DNA of 64,000 bases. Origin: Pteria penguin. Taxonomy: Eukaryota; Mollusca; Bivalvia; Pterioida; Pteriidae. The translations under genes and the position numbers were made by a program. Below the pieces are notes generated by a model. It was given only the letters and a program-made list of their open reading frames with translations, had not been told where the DNA came from and searched no databases. Position 1 is the first letter of the stretch; every line of letters begins with the position of its first letter. This document shows, one piece after another, positions 28,401-43,500 of the stretch. The stretch is from NCBI GenBank assembly GCA_035048485.1, contig CM068581.1:7577430-7641429 (forward strand). Reading direction: 5' to 3'.

Positions 28401-31400
28401 AGATATGTACTTGGGTAGAATGAGTCAATGTGAGTGCCTTTAAGATGAATGGTAGTCAGTATAACAACAATGTAGACAGCGAACGCCGGCATCTTGGAAA
28501 ATAGTTGTTCAGCCAAGGTGGCCGGTTGTGGCTGGCCACCGGCACTTACCAAGGGTTTTGACTACATAATAACCTGTAGACCAGATCTAGGGTCTATTAG
28601 GTTTGACTACATAATAACCTGTAGACCAGATCTATTAGGAAGTAAATGCAATGATATTATGATCAATATGTGTCTGATAATATTGTTTTTCAATAGTAAT
28701 TTCTCTCTGAATGTTAAAACACATCTTCTCACTTCCAGCATACGCTCTTAAGCAAACCAATGCTTAAACCTATTTCTGTGCAATGAAAAATCGATAACAT
28801 GGTTAACAAAGTTGGTTTTTTGCTATAATTTAATCTACTTAAGAACTTTGAAGAGGTACTGCATGTATTTTGTTTCATGAATTGAGACTGGCGGTGCAGA
28901 GGTAAAATCTGCATCATCGTTAGAAAACTATCAAGCAAATGCTTGCCGCCTTAAAAATGCTCATTGTTGAAGGTTAGATGAAGGTGATAAAATAGAATGA
29001 ACTTACATATCCAATCTGATGTCTTTCCAGACTGGTCACTCTCTCAGGCAGCTTTTTATTGGTGGTACTTCCATGACCAAGTCGTCCATAATCCCCATTA
29101 CCAAATGTATACAGCTTGCCATCAGCTGTCACCACTGCACTATGCTTGAAACCACAAGCAACCTGTTCAGAATATGTAATAACAAGCCAATGGGTATGCT
29201 GTCAAAGATATAACTAGATTGGACAATTACCCCTGTAATAGCAAATCATAAAGTAAGAACTTGGGCATGGGCGCACCATAACAATGACATTGTCAAAGGT
29301 AACAAATGTATCAAGCATGAAGCAAATCCGTATCACAAAAACAGCTTTATAAACAGGACAGTGTTTTTTGTTATAAATCTACAGTGGCTTTGACCTTGAA
29401 TTAACGTTATAACACATAATTTTGTCATGGGTAACAACTGTGTGAAGCTGATCTATCATATTATAATTAGGATTTTATGGACCAGTAGCAGCCAGAGTGA
29501 CAATGACCTCTACCTTGGGAGTTATAACTTTGGGTCAATGTCATAACACACTATTGTATCATGGGTAACAACTGTGGGAAGTATCAACCAGATCAAAAGT
29601 TTATAGCAGTTGTTTTTATAATGGCAAAATCATTTTTCAGAATTGTTATCTGAGTTGACAGTGACCTTGGCTTAGAGGCCATAACTTTGGATTTAAATCC
29701 TAACATACCATTGTGTACATGTAATAAGAGACAACTATGGGAATTAAAAGCTAAATCAATAGAGTACATATATTACAGTAGTATGTACATGACAAAGGAG
29801 TTTTTAAAACTTCTTGATCAGACACACAGAAGGAAAGACAGGGTGATTCCTATATACTCCCAAACTTTGTTTGCAGGGATTTAATCAATACATAAGATTT
29901 AAATGATATCTCTCAATGCATTAAACTTGTATTTCCATGTGAATTCCTATGAACAGTTCATACTGAATTTACATGTATCAATAATTTACACATCTTTTTT
30001 TAAAGTACTTTTCTCCTTTTAATATCATTCATAAGTAAAATATTTAAAATTTAAACTGTAAACCATGAAACAAGAGTTGTCAGAGACAAAATAGCTTGTC
30101 AGCAGGGCAATGTCAGAAGGGAAGCATGTATTTTCAAATTTTTCTCAGTTCAAGCTTAAGGTCAAAAATTTTGGTACAGAAAAAAAGGTGTAGCCATAAT
30201 GAACACAAATGTGAAATTTGAAAGCTCTACCCTCAGTAGTTGATGAGTTATGGGCAAGGTTAAAGGTTTTGGAAAGTAGGCCAAACATCAAGCTCAAGGT
30301 TACAGGGTAAAAAAACAATGGTATCAATGACAAGGTCTTGTCACAAGGAATGTAGATGTGAAATATAAAAGCACTATGTTTGATAGTTTTGAAAGTGTGA
30401 CCAAGTTTAAATTTTTGTAAAGTGGGTCAAATTCAATGATCAAGGTTTTGGGGTCAAAAGTTTTGGTACAGACAGAAAAGTCTAGCCATAATGAACACAA
30501 ATGTGGAATCTATCCCCAGTAATAGACAAGTTATGGGCAAGGTTCAAGTTTTTGAAAAGTGGGTCAAACTTCAAGGTTAAGGTTGTAAGGTAAAAAATTT
30601 GAAATATGAAAGCCCTAGCTCTTGCAGTTAAAGAGTTATGGGCAAGATTAGTGTTTTTGGAAAGTTGGACAAATGCCAAGGTCGAGGTCATGGGGTCAGT
30701 AATGATGATACCAATGGCAAGATCTTGTCACAAGAAAAGTATATGTGAAATGTGAAAGCCTCATGTTAATAGTTTTTGATGTATGGCCAACGTGGACACA
30801 GACACTAAGGCTATAACATTAACTCTCCAGGACATCTGTCCCGGTGAGCTAAAACATTTAAATAAGAGACCCATGGGCATGTATTATGCAGTGCCAGATA
30901 TGATATACTGAATAAGAGACATATCATACACATTTTGTAGACTGTTCTGTATAACAAGAAACACAGACTGAATTCTTTTCAGCAAGAGATAAAGAAGTGA
31001 ACCCATGATGAATGAACCTGAACACCTGATCTGGGATTACATCACATTACATTTTTGATAGAGAAAGTCATACCTTCTCTTAGAGTGCATGCATTCAGTT
31101 TTTCTTTATTGTCAGATGAGATATAAGAGTATTTGAAAATATTAATAGCAGTTCCCTTTTTTATTATCAGGACCAGCCTCAGAAGCTTATACCTATCACA
31201 GGCATAATTGAATCAACAACTTCTGTAGAGATTCATGCACTCTTTAAATAATAATATGCATTTAGTGTTCACAATCATCTAGAGTTAATAACAAGAGGCC
31301 AAAATGGGCCTATATCGCTCACCTGAGCACAAATTGCTTATTTACAATAAAATGACAGCTCATTTCAGTAAAAAATTCTGCTTTTTTTCTACAAGACTTT

Positions 31401-31631
31401 CTATAAGGTTTGGTGATATTTTGTGCAGTCGTTTTGAATTGTCCAAAATGTGTCACCCAATCAGAGCCAATGGCAGCCACCTTGGATTACGGGTGGGCAC
31501 AAAAAACAAAAACTTGGTAGAGGACCTTGAGTACTTACTTCCTATGAGGTTTGGTGAAATTCTGTTCAGCGGTTCTGGAGAAGAAGTTGAAAATGTAGAA
31601 AAGCTAACGACGGACGGTGATTGATCACAAT

Positions 31632-31667
<36 letters not shown>

Positions 31668-34600
31668 GAGTTTTATACATTGAATACATTTACACTACAG
31701 AAGTGTTTTTTTTCTTCAAATCAGATCTGTTATAAGGACCCTTCCACATATAATCTTTTAGCATGGGAAAAAAATTCCCCAGTGAAAAGGTACAGGCACC
31801 TTTGAAAAACCAAGATACCCCAATGGGCCTATATCGCTCATCTGAACACAAATTGTTTATTCAAAATAAAATGACAGCTCATTTCAGTAGAAAATTTTGC
31901 TTTTTTTCTTCCAAAAAAGGTTTGGAGATATTTTGTGCAGTCGTTTTGAAGAAGTCGAAAATGTGTCAACCAATCAGAGCCAATGGCGGCCATCTTGGAT
32001 TACGGATCGACACGAAAAACACAAACTTGGTAGAGGACCTCAAGTACTTACTTCATATGAGGTTTGGTGAAATTCTGTGCAGCCATTCTGGAGAAGTCTA
32101 AAATGTGTCAACCAATCAGAGCCAATGGCAGCCATCTTGGATTACGGATGGGCATGAAAAACACAAACTTGGTAGAGGACCTTGAATATTTACTTCCTAT
32201 CAGGTTTGGTGAAATTCTGTGCAGCCATTCTGGAGAAGTCTAAAATGTGTCAACCAATCAGAGCCAATGGCAGCCATCTTGGATTACGGATGGGCATGAA
32301 AAACACAAACTTGGTAGAGGACCTTGAATACTTACTTCCTATCAGGTTTGGTGAAATTCTGTGCAGCGCTTCTGGAGAAGAGGTCGAAAATATGTCAACC
32401 AATCAGAGCTAATGGCGGCCATCCTGGATTACGGATGGGCACAAAAAAACACAAACTTGGTAGAGGACCTTGAGTACTTACTTCATATGAGGATTGGTGA
32501 AATTCTGTACAGCGGTTCTGGAGAAGAAGTCGAAAATGCTTCAACCAATCAAAGCCAATGGCGGCCATCCTGGATTACGGATCGACACGAAAAACACACA
32601 CTTGGTCGAGGACCTTGAATACTTACTTCTTATGAGGTTTGGTGAAATTCTGTGCAGCGCTTCTGGAGAAGAAGTCGAAAATGTGTCAACCAATCAGAGC
32701 TAATGGCGGCCATCTTGGATTACGGATGGGCACGAAAAACACAAACTTGGTAGAGGACCTTGAATACTTACTTCCTATTAGGTTTGGTGAAATTCTGTGC
32801 AGCGCTTCTGGAGAAGAAGTCGAAAATGTGTCAACCAATCAGAGGCAATGGCGGCCATCTTGGATTACAGATCGACACGAAAAACACAAACTTTGTAGAG
32901 GACCTCAAGTATTTACTTTCTATGAGGTTTGGTGAAATCCTGTGCTGCGGTTCTGGAGAAGAAGTCCAAAATGTGTCAACCAATCAGAGCCAATGGTGGC
33001 CATCTTGGATAACAGATCGACACGAAAAACACAAACTTGGTAGAGGACCTTGAATACTTACTTCCTATGAGGTTTGGTGAAATTCTGTGCTTCAGTTCTG
33101 GAGAAGTCCAAAATGTGTCAACCAATCAGAGCCAATGACGACCATCTTGGATTACGGATGGGCACGAAAAAACACAAACTTGGTAGAGGACCTTGAGTAC
33201 TTACTTCATATGAGGATTGGTGAAATTCTGTGCAGCGGTTCTGGAGAAGAAGTCGAAAATGCTTCAACCAATCAAAGCCAATGGCGGCCATCCTGGATTA
33301 CGGATCGACACGAAAAACACACACTTGGTCGAGGACCTTGAATACTTACTTCTTATGAGGTTTGGTGAAATTCTGTGCAGCGCTTCTGGAGAAGAAGTCG
33401 AAAATGTGTCAACCAATCAGAGCTAATGGCGGCCATCTTGGATTACGGATGGGCACGAAAAACACAAACTTGGTAGAGGACCTTGAATACTTACTTCCTA
33501 TTAGGTTTGGTGAAATTCTGTGCAGCGCTTCTGGAGAAGAAGTCGAAAATGTGTCAACCAATCAGAGGCAATGGCGGCCATCTTGGATTACAGATCGACA
33601 CGAAAAACACAAACTTTGTAGAGGACCTCAAGTATTTACTTCCTATGAGGTTTAGTGAAATTCTGTGCTGCGGTTCTGGAGAAGAAGTCCAAAATGCTTC
33701 AACCAATCAAAGCCAATGGTGGCCATCTTGGATAACAGATCGACACGAAAAACACAAACTTGGTAGAGGACCTTGAATACTTACTTCCTATGAGGTTTGG
33801 TGAAATTCTGTGCTTCAGTTCTGGAGAAGTCCAAAATGTGTCAACCAATCAGAGCCAATGACGACCATCTTGGATTACGGATGGGCATGAAAAACACAAA
33901 CTTGGTAGAGTACCTGGAGTACTTACTTCCTATGAGATTTGGTGGAATTCTGTGCTGCCGTTCTGGAGAAGAAGTCGAAAATGTGTCAACCAATCAGAGC
34001 CGATGGCAGCCATCTTGGATTACGGATGGGCACGAAAAACACAAACTTGGTAGAGGACCTTGAGTACTTACTTCCTATGTAGTTTGGTGAAATTCTGTGC
34101 AGTGGTTCTGGAGAAGAAGTCGAAAATGTAGAAAAGCTAACGACGGACAGACAACGGACGGTGATTGATCACAATAGCTCACTTCAGCCTTTGGCTAAGG
34201 TGAGCTAACAAGAGGCCTAAGTCGGCTTATATCGCTCACCTGAGTACCTAGATGATCAGTCATGCAGGAAGGAAGAATTCATTTATTTTTGCATTAATGT
34301 GACTAAGTCAATACAAATGTTGAAAACATGTCAAATTTTATCTCCAACCAGAATAGAAAACAACACTTTTTTGCACAACCGTTCAGCTGATTTTGATGTT
34401 AAGCATTTGCTTTGTCTCTGCAAGATGTTATTCTGGGCAACAAGTTAGCCATTATCTTTACATGGGGCCTTTTGTTGACTGATTTCAAGTCTGTGTCAAC
34501 ATTTCCAGGTCCAACTTAAAATGGCCTAATTTCATACATTGAGTGTTGAAAACATCTAAAAACTTATTTAGATGTGTAAAGAAATGAAAAAAAAAATTCA

Positions 34601-37482
34601 CCACAGCTGGATTTGAACTCCTACTTTCCATATTTTAAATACCAAGTGGTATATGTACCATAGACATGGTGGCATTATCTGTTGACCAATTTGGATGAAA
34701 TGTACAAATTTGATAGAGGACCTATAGTACTTCATGTATACCATGTTTCATTAAAATCTTTCATGTGGTATAACAGCAGAAGTTAACAAGAGCAATGCCT
34801 AGCGTGGCATGATACGCCCGTTGCTTACTTTGGATGGGATCAATGTGATCATATGGTTCTATTACCCCCAAACATGGTCTCTTTGGTAATACTTTTGGTC
34901 ATATATTGAAATATTGAAATCCAAAAAGAGGGATCCAAGTCCCATAACTCTGTAACAACAAAATGGAATTTGCTCAAAACAGAAAAGTGGCTTCCCCTAC
35001 ACTATTTCAGCATTTGATATAAGTTTCATGAAAAACAACTGAGGTTTACTTGAGTTATCACGTTACAAAGCATCTCCATAGCATCTTATAGTAACAAGAT
35101 TTTATTCACTTTGCATAATGTGACCTTGACCTTTGACCTATGACCTTGGGTCAAGGTCATGACACACCCTTTGTCTTTAGTAACAATTCTCTGAAATATT
35201 ATTGAAATCTATGCACAGGGGAAGAAGTTTTGGCCCAAACAAGGTTTTATTCACTTTGCATGTTGTGGCCTGACCTTTGATGGTCAAGGTCATAACACAC
35301 GCTTGGGTGCTAAGTAACAATTCTGTGAAATATTATTGAAATCTATGCACAGGGAAAGAACAAGGTTTTACTCACTTTGCATGATGTGACCATGACCTTT
35401 GACGTATGACCTTGTGTCAAGGTCATGGCACACCCTTGGGTCCTAAGTAACAATTCTGTGAAATATTATTGAAATCCATACACAGAGGAAGAAGTTATGG
35501 CCCAGATAAGGTTTTACTCACTTTGCATCTAGTGACCTCGACCTTTTGACCTATGACCTTGGGTCAAGGTCATGACACACCCTTGGGTCCTAAGTAACAA
35601 TTCTGTGAATATTATTGAAATCCATGCACAGGGGAAGAAGTTATGGCCCGGACAAGCTTATCCCGAACACCAGACGGACAACGCCTTAACAAAAAATGTG
35701 ACCTAAAAATGTGAAGAATTGTCCCTATACATCCTTATTTGGAAGTCTTAAAAAATTCATAGAAAATCCAAAAATTGAAATATTGACAAAATTCTTTCAA
35801 AGTAACATTCCTTAACATACCGGTACTCATGATCACAATAGTCCATAAGAAATCATCATTATCAATTAACTAGGAAATATGATACTTTTCTGCATAGAAA
35901 TCACCAAGTCCTAACAAATGTCGAAAAAAAATTCTAAAATTTGATTTTAGAAGGGAACCAAAATGACAATACCTCTTCACTCATCCCTCTAGATCATTTC
36001 TATGCATTCTGTTTGTCTCTGTATACAGCCAGGATGAAGAAGAATATTGTCAAGGAAGGGTACTCTTTTATGGACTACTTTTGACTATGGTGGTGCCACC
36101 TGTAAAGAGGTCTGGACGAAAACAACAGAATTCGAAGGGGATCATAAGTGATTTATTTCTACCAAGATTTATTAAAATCCTTCCAACAGTTTTGCAGAAT
36201 AAAATGAAAATGTGAAAAATGCCCCCCCCCCTTCCCTTTTTTGGAAGTCTTAAATAATTCTAAAAAAATTAAAAAATTGAGATATTGCCAAAATTCTTTC
36301 ACAATAATATTCCTTACCATTATTATGATCAAAATAGTCATTAAAAAATCTTCAATATCAATTAACTGAAAAACATGACACTTTTCTGCATTGAAATTAT
36401 TAAGTGCAGAAACACGTCAAACAAGAGGCCCAAATGGGCCTATATCGCTAACCTGAACAGCTAGATGATCAAGTTGAAGATATGAAAAATTGTCCCCCCC
36501 CCCTTTTCTTGGAAGTCTTAAAAAATTCATAAAAAATTCAAAAATCGAGATATTGAAAAAATTCCTTCGCACCAGCATTCCTTACCATAGAAATGATTAA
36601 ATGAAACCAAATGAATGCATCAATGTTTACTAAAAGAAAATAATAACTCTTTAATCTATTAAAATAACAAAGTCCAAAATAAAAATGAAAAAACGTCAAA
36701 AATTTGATTTCGGAATGGAACCAAAAATATCAACACTTCTTCCCATATGCCTCTAAATCATTCCTATGCAGTCGGTTTGTCGCTGTATGCACCCGATCTG
36801 AATAAGAAGTTTGTCAAAGAAGGGTACCCTCTGTGACCTACTTTTGTCTGTGGTGGTGCCACCTGTTCATGGATCCTGACAAAGATGACCATATTTGTCG
36901 GGGACCTTGAGTATTTGATGCATGCCAAGTTTCATTGAATTCCAGCAAGTGGTTCCGAAGAAAAAGTTCAAACTGTGAAATGTTTACACCAATTATCCCA
37001 CCCCCCTTTTTCTTGAAAGTCTTAGAAAATTCATAAAAAATCCAAAACATAAAATATTGAAAAATTTTCTTCGCAGTAGTATTTCTTACCATCAAAATGA
37101 TCAAATTAAACCAAATTAATGCATCAATGTTTACTGCATTAAAACTACCAAGTACAAAAAAACGTCAAAAATTTGATTTCGGAACGGAACCAAAAATAAC
37201 AACACTTCTTCACACATCCCTCTAGATCATTCCTATGCATTCGGTTTGTCTCTGTATGCCCCTAGTCTGAAGAAGAAGTTTGTCAAAGGAGGGTACCCTC
37301 TTTGACCTACTTTTGCCTGTGGTGGCGCCACCTGTTGATGAATCCGGACGAAAAAAACAACAACACTTGTAGAGGACCATGAGTACTACATGCTTATCAA
37401 GTTTCATCAAATTCTGTTCAGTGGTTCTGGAGAAGAAGTCGAAAATGTGAAAAGTTAACGACGGACGACGATTGATCACAAT

Positions 37483-37518
<36 letters not shown>

Positions 37519-40500
37519 GCGTAAATTTCTATTTGACGGATCTTAACCCCAAACACAATTTTTGATAACCCATCTTTATAGATTGTTGAAATGCAATTAG
37601 TTTCCCCATTTATGCACTGGTTCTGGAGGAGAAGATTTTTGAAGAGGGGTACCATTTAGGGCACTTTTGGCCCTGCCCTGGATCCACCCCTGAGGGAATC
37701 TGGATCCCAAATATAATTTTAGTAGGGGACCTTAAGTAGATCATATATACAAGTTTGATCCAAATCTGCAATGCAGTTCCAGAGAAGAAGTCCAAAATGT
37801 GAAAAAGTTAACGACGGACAGACAGACGACAACGATGTCAGATGACGAACGGCGCACTATGACTATAGCTCACTTGAGCCTTTGGCTCAGGTGAGCTAAA
37901 AAAAAGAAAAAAGAAAAGTGTGTCTGTCGACATGGCTGCCCCAGGCAAATTTCATAATATAGAATACGGTAAATTATATTAATTATTAGACTTGACTTTT
38001 AATGTGTCAGTGCGACACAAATGCCCCTTGCTGGCAGCTACGCTAGTGAAAGGTAATTGCCAGAAGACATATATAATTAAGAAATTTTTAATGGTCAAGG
38101 GCAATAACTCTGTCAAAAACTACTGGACCACACCCATATTCAAAGTTGACTTGCATCTTCCATTGATACATCTGTATACCCAACATCAATTTAATCCATC
38201 AAACCTTCAAAGAGAAAATGAGTGGAAACTCAATGGTCATGGAAGGATGGAATGACGGAAGGAAAAAATAAAGAACAGAGTATCACTATTGGCCCCTGCC
38301 ATTTCATGGCAGAGGCATAAAAAATTGTTCTACATACTAATCAGCTATATCCCAAAGCTTGAACCATTACCCAAGGGGTCAAGAAATTTACAATTTTAGT
38401 AGAGAGTTTAATGCTATTTTTAAATATACACCAAGTTTCCCTTTAATATCTGCAGGAGCAAAGAAGATTTATGAACATAAATTAATGACATTAACTTGAA
38501 ATGACCATGTACGGTAAAATGCATCTTGAAGTCCAAATCCTCAAAACAGGGGTCATGAAATACTAAATTTGGAAAAGGACTTTATGCTTTTTTTAATGCA
38601 TTGAACTCGCATCCCTTATTACTAAGATTTTAAAATATCGAATAAGACAATTCAAGAAATGATTGTATTTGACAATCTGAGACAGACCCCAAAACCTGAA
38701 TCCCTGCCCTAGGGATCATGGATTGAATTTAACAACTTCGTAGAGGGTTACATGCTCTTTTAATTTAAATTTTTCTTTTAATGTCCGCTGTTAAAAAGCT
38801 TTTGAAATATTTAAAACATTTAAGTTATTTGTAATTTATGTTCCTCTTTTCCTAAAGATGTTTTAAAGCAAACATGGTGACAGTTAGACATGTGGCTGGA
38901 AATAAAATGAAAACTTGTGTATTTTATAACCTGAACAACTTCTTCCCCTTGTAGAGATTCAATTTGGCGAGGACGTCTTTGTCGGTCACTATTTCCATGA
39001 CCAAGTTTTCCATAGTCTCCATCTCCCCAGCTGAACACTTCTCCACTCTCGGTTAAAGCTAAACTATGACCATCCGATCCTACAGAGGTAGCCAACTGTG
39101 TAACCACAAATCCTGTATATGAGAAATTTATTTTACTACAAACTCACAACACTTTACATAGAGTAAAATTCCATTTTACTTTTGTAAAAAATAAATTGTT
39201 ATGCATATCAATATATATAAGTTTGTAAGGGAAATTAAATCTTCTTGTTGTAGGGAATATGATTTTTTTTTAACAATTCACTGTACTCCTTTAATCTTGT
39301 TGTAGGGAATATAAATTTTTTAACAATTCACTGTACTCCCTTAACTTTGTTGTAGGGAATATGATTTTTTAACAATTCACTGTACTCCCTTGACCTTGTT
39401 GTTGGGGATATGATTTTTTAACAGTTCAATGCACTCCCTTAAGCTTGTTGTAGGGAATATGATTCTTTAAAAATTCACTGTACTTCCTTAATGTTGTTGT
39501 AGGGAATCTGATTTTTTACCAATTCATCGTACTTCCTTAACCTTGTTGTAGGGAATATTATTTCTTTACAATTCATTGTACTCTTCTTATCTTGTTGCAG
39601 AAAGATAATGTTTTTACTATTCCTTTCATCTCCTAATTTTGCTGTCAGGGATTGGGATTTCTTTACAATATTATCTACTTTCCTAACATTGTTTTTGGGA
39701 AAATGATTTCCATACAATTTATGGTATTCTCCCAATCTTCTTGCAGGGAATCTGATTTCTTTACAATTCATTGTACTCTCCTAACCTTCTAATAAGGAAT
39801 TCAATACCTTAACAATTCACTGAACTGTCCTGACCTTATTGTGAATTAATGGTTGCCTTACCTTGAATAGATGATATAGCAGTGAGTGAGTGATGATCAT
39901 CTGAATTACCCTGGCCTAATCGACCGTAGCTGCCCTCTCCACAAGCTAACACTGTCCCATTGCTTTGTACCACAAATGTGCAGTTCTGACCACAAATTAT
40001 CTACAGAAGATAATACATTATGCTAATGTTTAATACATTGATTAATTATTGTTTTACGTCACTCCACGATTATTTTACGTATATGGTGACAGAATCTGCC
40101 TGATGCATTGCATACAAATTCAGACCTTTGCAAATGACCCATCCGAAGCAGTGAGGGATCTTTTACGTGCCAAGCCTACCGTGACACGGGACCTTGGTTT
40201 GTACTGTCTCACCTGAAAGACAGAACACCGGTGTGCCCAAGGTGGGAGTCGAACCTGGGACCTCTCGATCACGAGCTGAACACCTTATCCACTAGGCCAC
40301 ACCGGCTTTGTTTAATACATACTCCACTATTACAAAAACTAAAGCTTTATCATACATGGATGTGCAATAATGTTGGAAGGAAAATTATCACATTCAATAT
40401 GTATCTCTGCTTCCAGATGTGTCTCGCGGTTTGAGATTTACCTGCTGTGAACATGAAAAAGAGGAAATTTTGGTTGGTACAAATGATGCTCTCCCTCCTT

Positions 40501-43500
40501 CACATATCTGACCCTGTCTTCCGCTGCCCCACATATAAGTTTCACACTTTCCACCAATCTGCCAATCTTCAGGATGCTGCATTGCCCAGGTCATAATCTG
40601 AGTGTCCATCATAAGATCCCATTGACTGTTATCCTGGTATGTTAATTACATATATATCAATATAAAATTGTTTTAAAAAAGTTTAATGATTATTAAAGGC
40701 ATAATAGCTTTTATTTTCATATAAAATATTATCTTTTTTTAAATTACCAGTGACTGAAACATGTAATAGCAATAAGCACATGCTCTATGCATTAAAAGCA
40801 ATCTAATAACCATATAAATAACGTTTTGTTTTGCATGTTTTGATTTATATGAATTTGTGTGGGGTGATGAAAAGTCAATATTGGCTGTTTAGAGACATAT
40901 AACAAGGCTTAGGCTTTGTAAATGATCAGGTGTTGTTGCATTTTATGATAGGTAAATAAGATATTTTCATACACAGGACAAGCATTCTCATACAAAATGA
41001 AAATTTCATGAAAATAATGCCTATATGCCTTGATTTTATGCACTTTTTTCAACAAATTTGAAATATGTTAAATAATAAGAACATGTGAAGATATACGTTG
41101 AACAAAGAAAGAACAAAAGAATTTTCATGAGTGTATGAAATATAAAAGGCCATTGAAAGAGACATATATTATTAAGAGCAATGCATTCTACATCTGACAT
41201 TCATGAAATAGGACCATTGAGTTCTAAGTACATCATTTAGATTTTGTTCAGTTACAAATTCACCTGAAATTTTTATAATATAAATAATACATGTTATACG
41301 AAAGTCAAGAAAAGTTGAGGAGATAATGCTATAATACCAATTTTTATACAAAGACACAGAGACTATTATATTTACAGATGGTATCATACAAACAAGTCCA
41401 ATCAAATCTACTTCCCTCTTTCTAATCAATGTACTTTTTCTTTAAAACACTCCCCTGGGAATATCAATTAAAGGATTGTCCCATTTAATAAGAAAGTAAT
41501 TACCCATGAAAGTGTTCTGCAGTGTTTTGTGTCCTTGTTCAGAAGCCTGAAGGATTGTGGGAAGGACACCCTCTTGCTTAAAGCTTCTGCTGATCTTATC
41601 AAAGTAGAAAAGGTCAAGAACCACTGCCACTCAGTGACCAACAAGTCCTGTGCTACAAAAAACAAACAACAAGAGATAACATACAGCATATATTATACTA
41701 TGCACAAAGAGAATACATCATTGTTAAATCAAGACTATTATTGGCATGGTAGTAACAGTCATGTAGGTTTATGATGACATATGAAATACCTGAAATAAAG
41801 CTTTAAAAACATGAAATAACTCAGAGTACTCACTTTTTTATTTTTCTTAACTTCAAAAAGTTATGATGGAATGGGCATCTTTAAATGGAAAATTAGATCC
41901 TGTCTGTCAATAGCATATTAATTTACCATATGTGTTAATTTAAACTAAATTATGTATATATGACAACAGTCAATGGCAGGATTGAAGTCATAAAATTCAT
42001 GTATCAATATATGAAATTAAGGAGTCATCTAAGGAGTTCAAGAAAAATGAATGCAAAATCAAGAAATGAAGTTAAGGTCAATGGAAAGGACAAGGTTCAA
42101 AATTCTGATACACTTGAAATGTTCCTATCAAGATGAATCAGTGTATAAAGTAAAATGACAGAGTCCTTCAATGTATTCGAGAAACTAAAAGCAAAATTGA
42201 GACATGACAATTTAGGGTCAAAGCAAATGTCAAGATCACAAATTCATGTGATCTTGACATAGCAAGGAGGTACAGGCGAGTAACATAATACTTACTGTCT
42301 ATACTGGGGACATGGTGAGAGGGTACAGGCGAGTAACACAATACTTACTGTCTATACTGGGGACATGGTGAGGAGGTACAGGTGAACAACATAATACTTA
42401 CTGTCTATACTGGAGACATGATGAGAGGTACAGGTGAGCAACATAATACTTAGTAACTGTCTATACTGGGGACATGGTGAGGAGGTACAGGTGAGCAACA
42501 TAATACTTACTGTCTATACTGGAGACATGATGAGAGGTACAGGTGAGCAACATAATACTTAGTAACTGTCTATACTGGTGACAAGGTGAGGAGGAACAGG
42601 TGAACAACATAATACTTACTGTCTATACTGGGAACATGGTGAGGAGGTACAGGTGAGCAACATAATACTTACTGTCTATACTGGGGACATGGTGAGGAGG
42701 TACAGGTGAGCAACGTAATACTTACTGTCTATACTGGAGACATGGTGAGGAGGTACAGATGAGCAACATAATACTTAGTAACTGTCTATACTGGTGACAT
42801 GGTGAGGAGGAACAGGTGAACAACATAATACTTACTGTCTATACTGGGAACATGGTGAGGAGGTACAGGTGAGCAACATAATACTTACTGTCTATACTGG
42901 GGACATGGTGAGGAGGTACAGGTGAGCAACGTAATACTTACTGTCTATACTGGGAACATGGTGAGGAGGTACAGGTGAGCAACATAATACTTACTGTCTA
43001 TACTGGGAACATGGTGAGGAGGTACAGGTGAGCAACATAATACTTAGTAACTGTCTATACTGGTGACATGGTGAGGAGGAACAGGTGAACAACATAATAC
43101 TTACTGTCTATACTGGAGACATGATGAGAGGTACAGGTGAGCAACATAATACTTAGTAACTGTCTATACTGGTGACATGGTGAGGAGGAACAGGTGAACA
43201 ACATAATACTTACTGTCTATACTGGGGACATGATGAGGAGGTACAGGTGAGCAATGTAATACTTAGTAACTGTCTATACTGGGGACATGGTGAGGAGGTA
43301 CAGGTGAGCAACATAATACTTACTGTCTATACTGGGGACATGGTGAGGAGGTACTGGTGAGCAACATAATACTTACTGTCTATATTGGGGACATGGTGAG
43401 GAGGTACAGGTGAGCAACGTAATACTTACTGTCTATACTAGGAACATGTTGAGAGGTATAGGTGAGTAACATAATACTTACTGTCTATGCTGGGGACATG

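Noticed and set aside
32182..34063. A series of overlapping ~85-98 codon frames starting MVKFC... or similar
   Set aside because: They recur every 145 bp with the family A repeat unit and overlap each other; no real gene is laid out this way.
40240..40306. Possible tRNA gene
   Set aside because: A and B boxes are present, but the sequence continues into a SINE body and tail and does not close a tRNA cloverleaf; the same holds at 44.7 and 55.5 kb.
41442..41630. 62-codon minus-strand frame overlapping exon 14
   Set aside because: The other minus frame ([20 protein letters not shown]) matches HERC1 and fits the intron phases; this one is a shadow.
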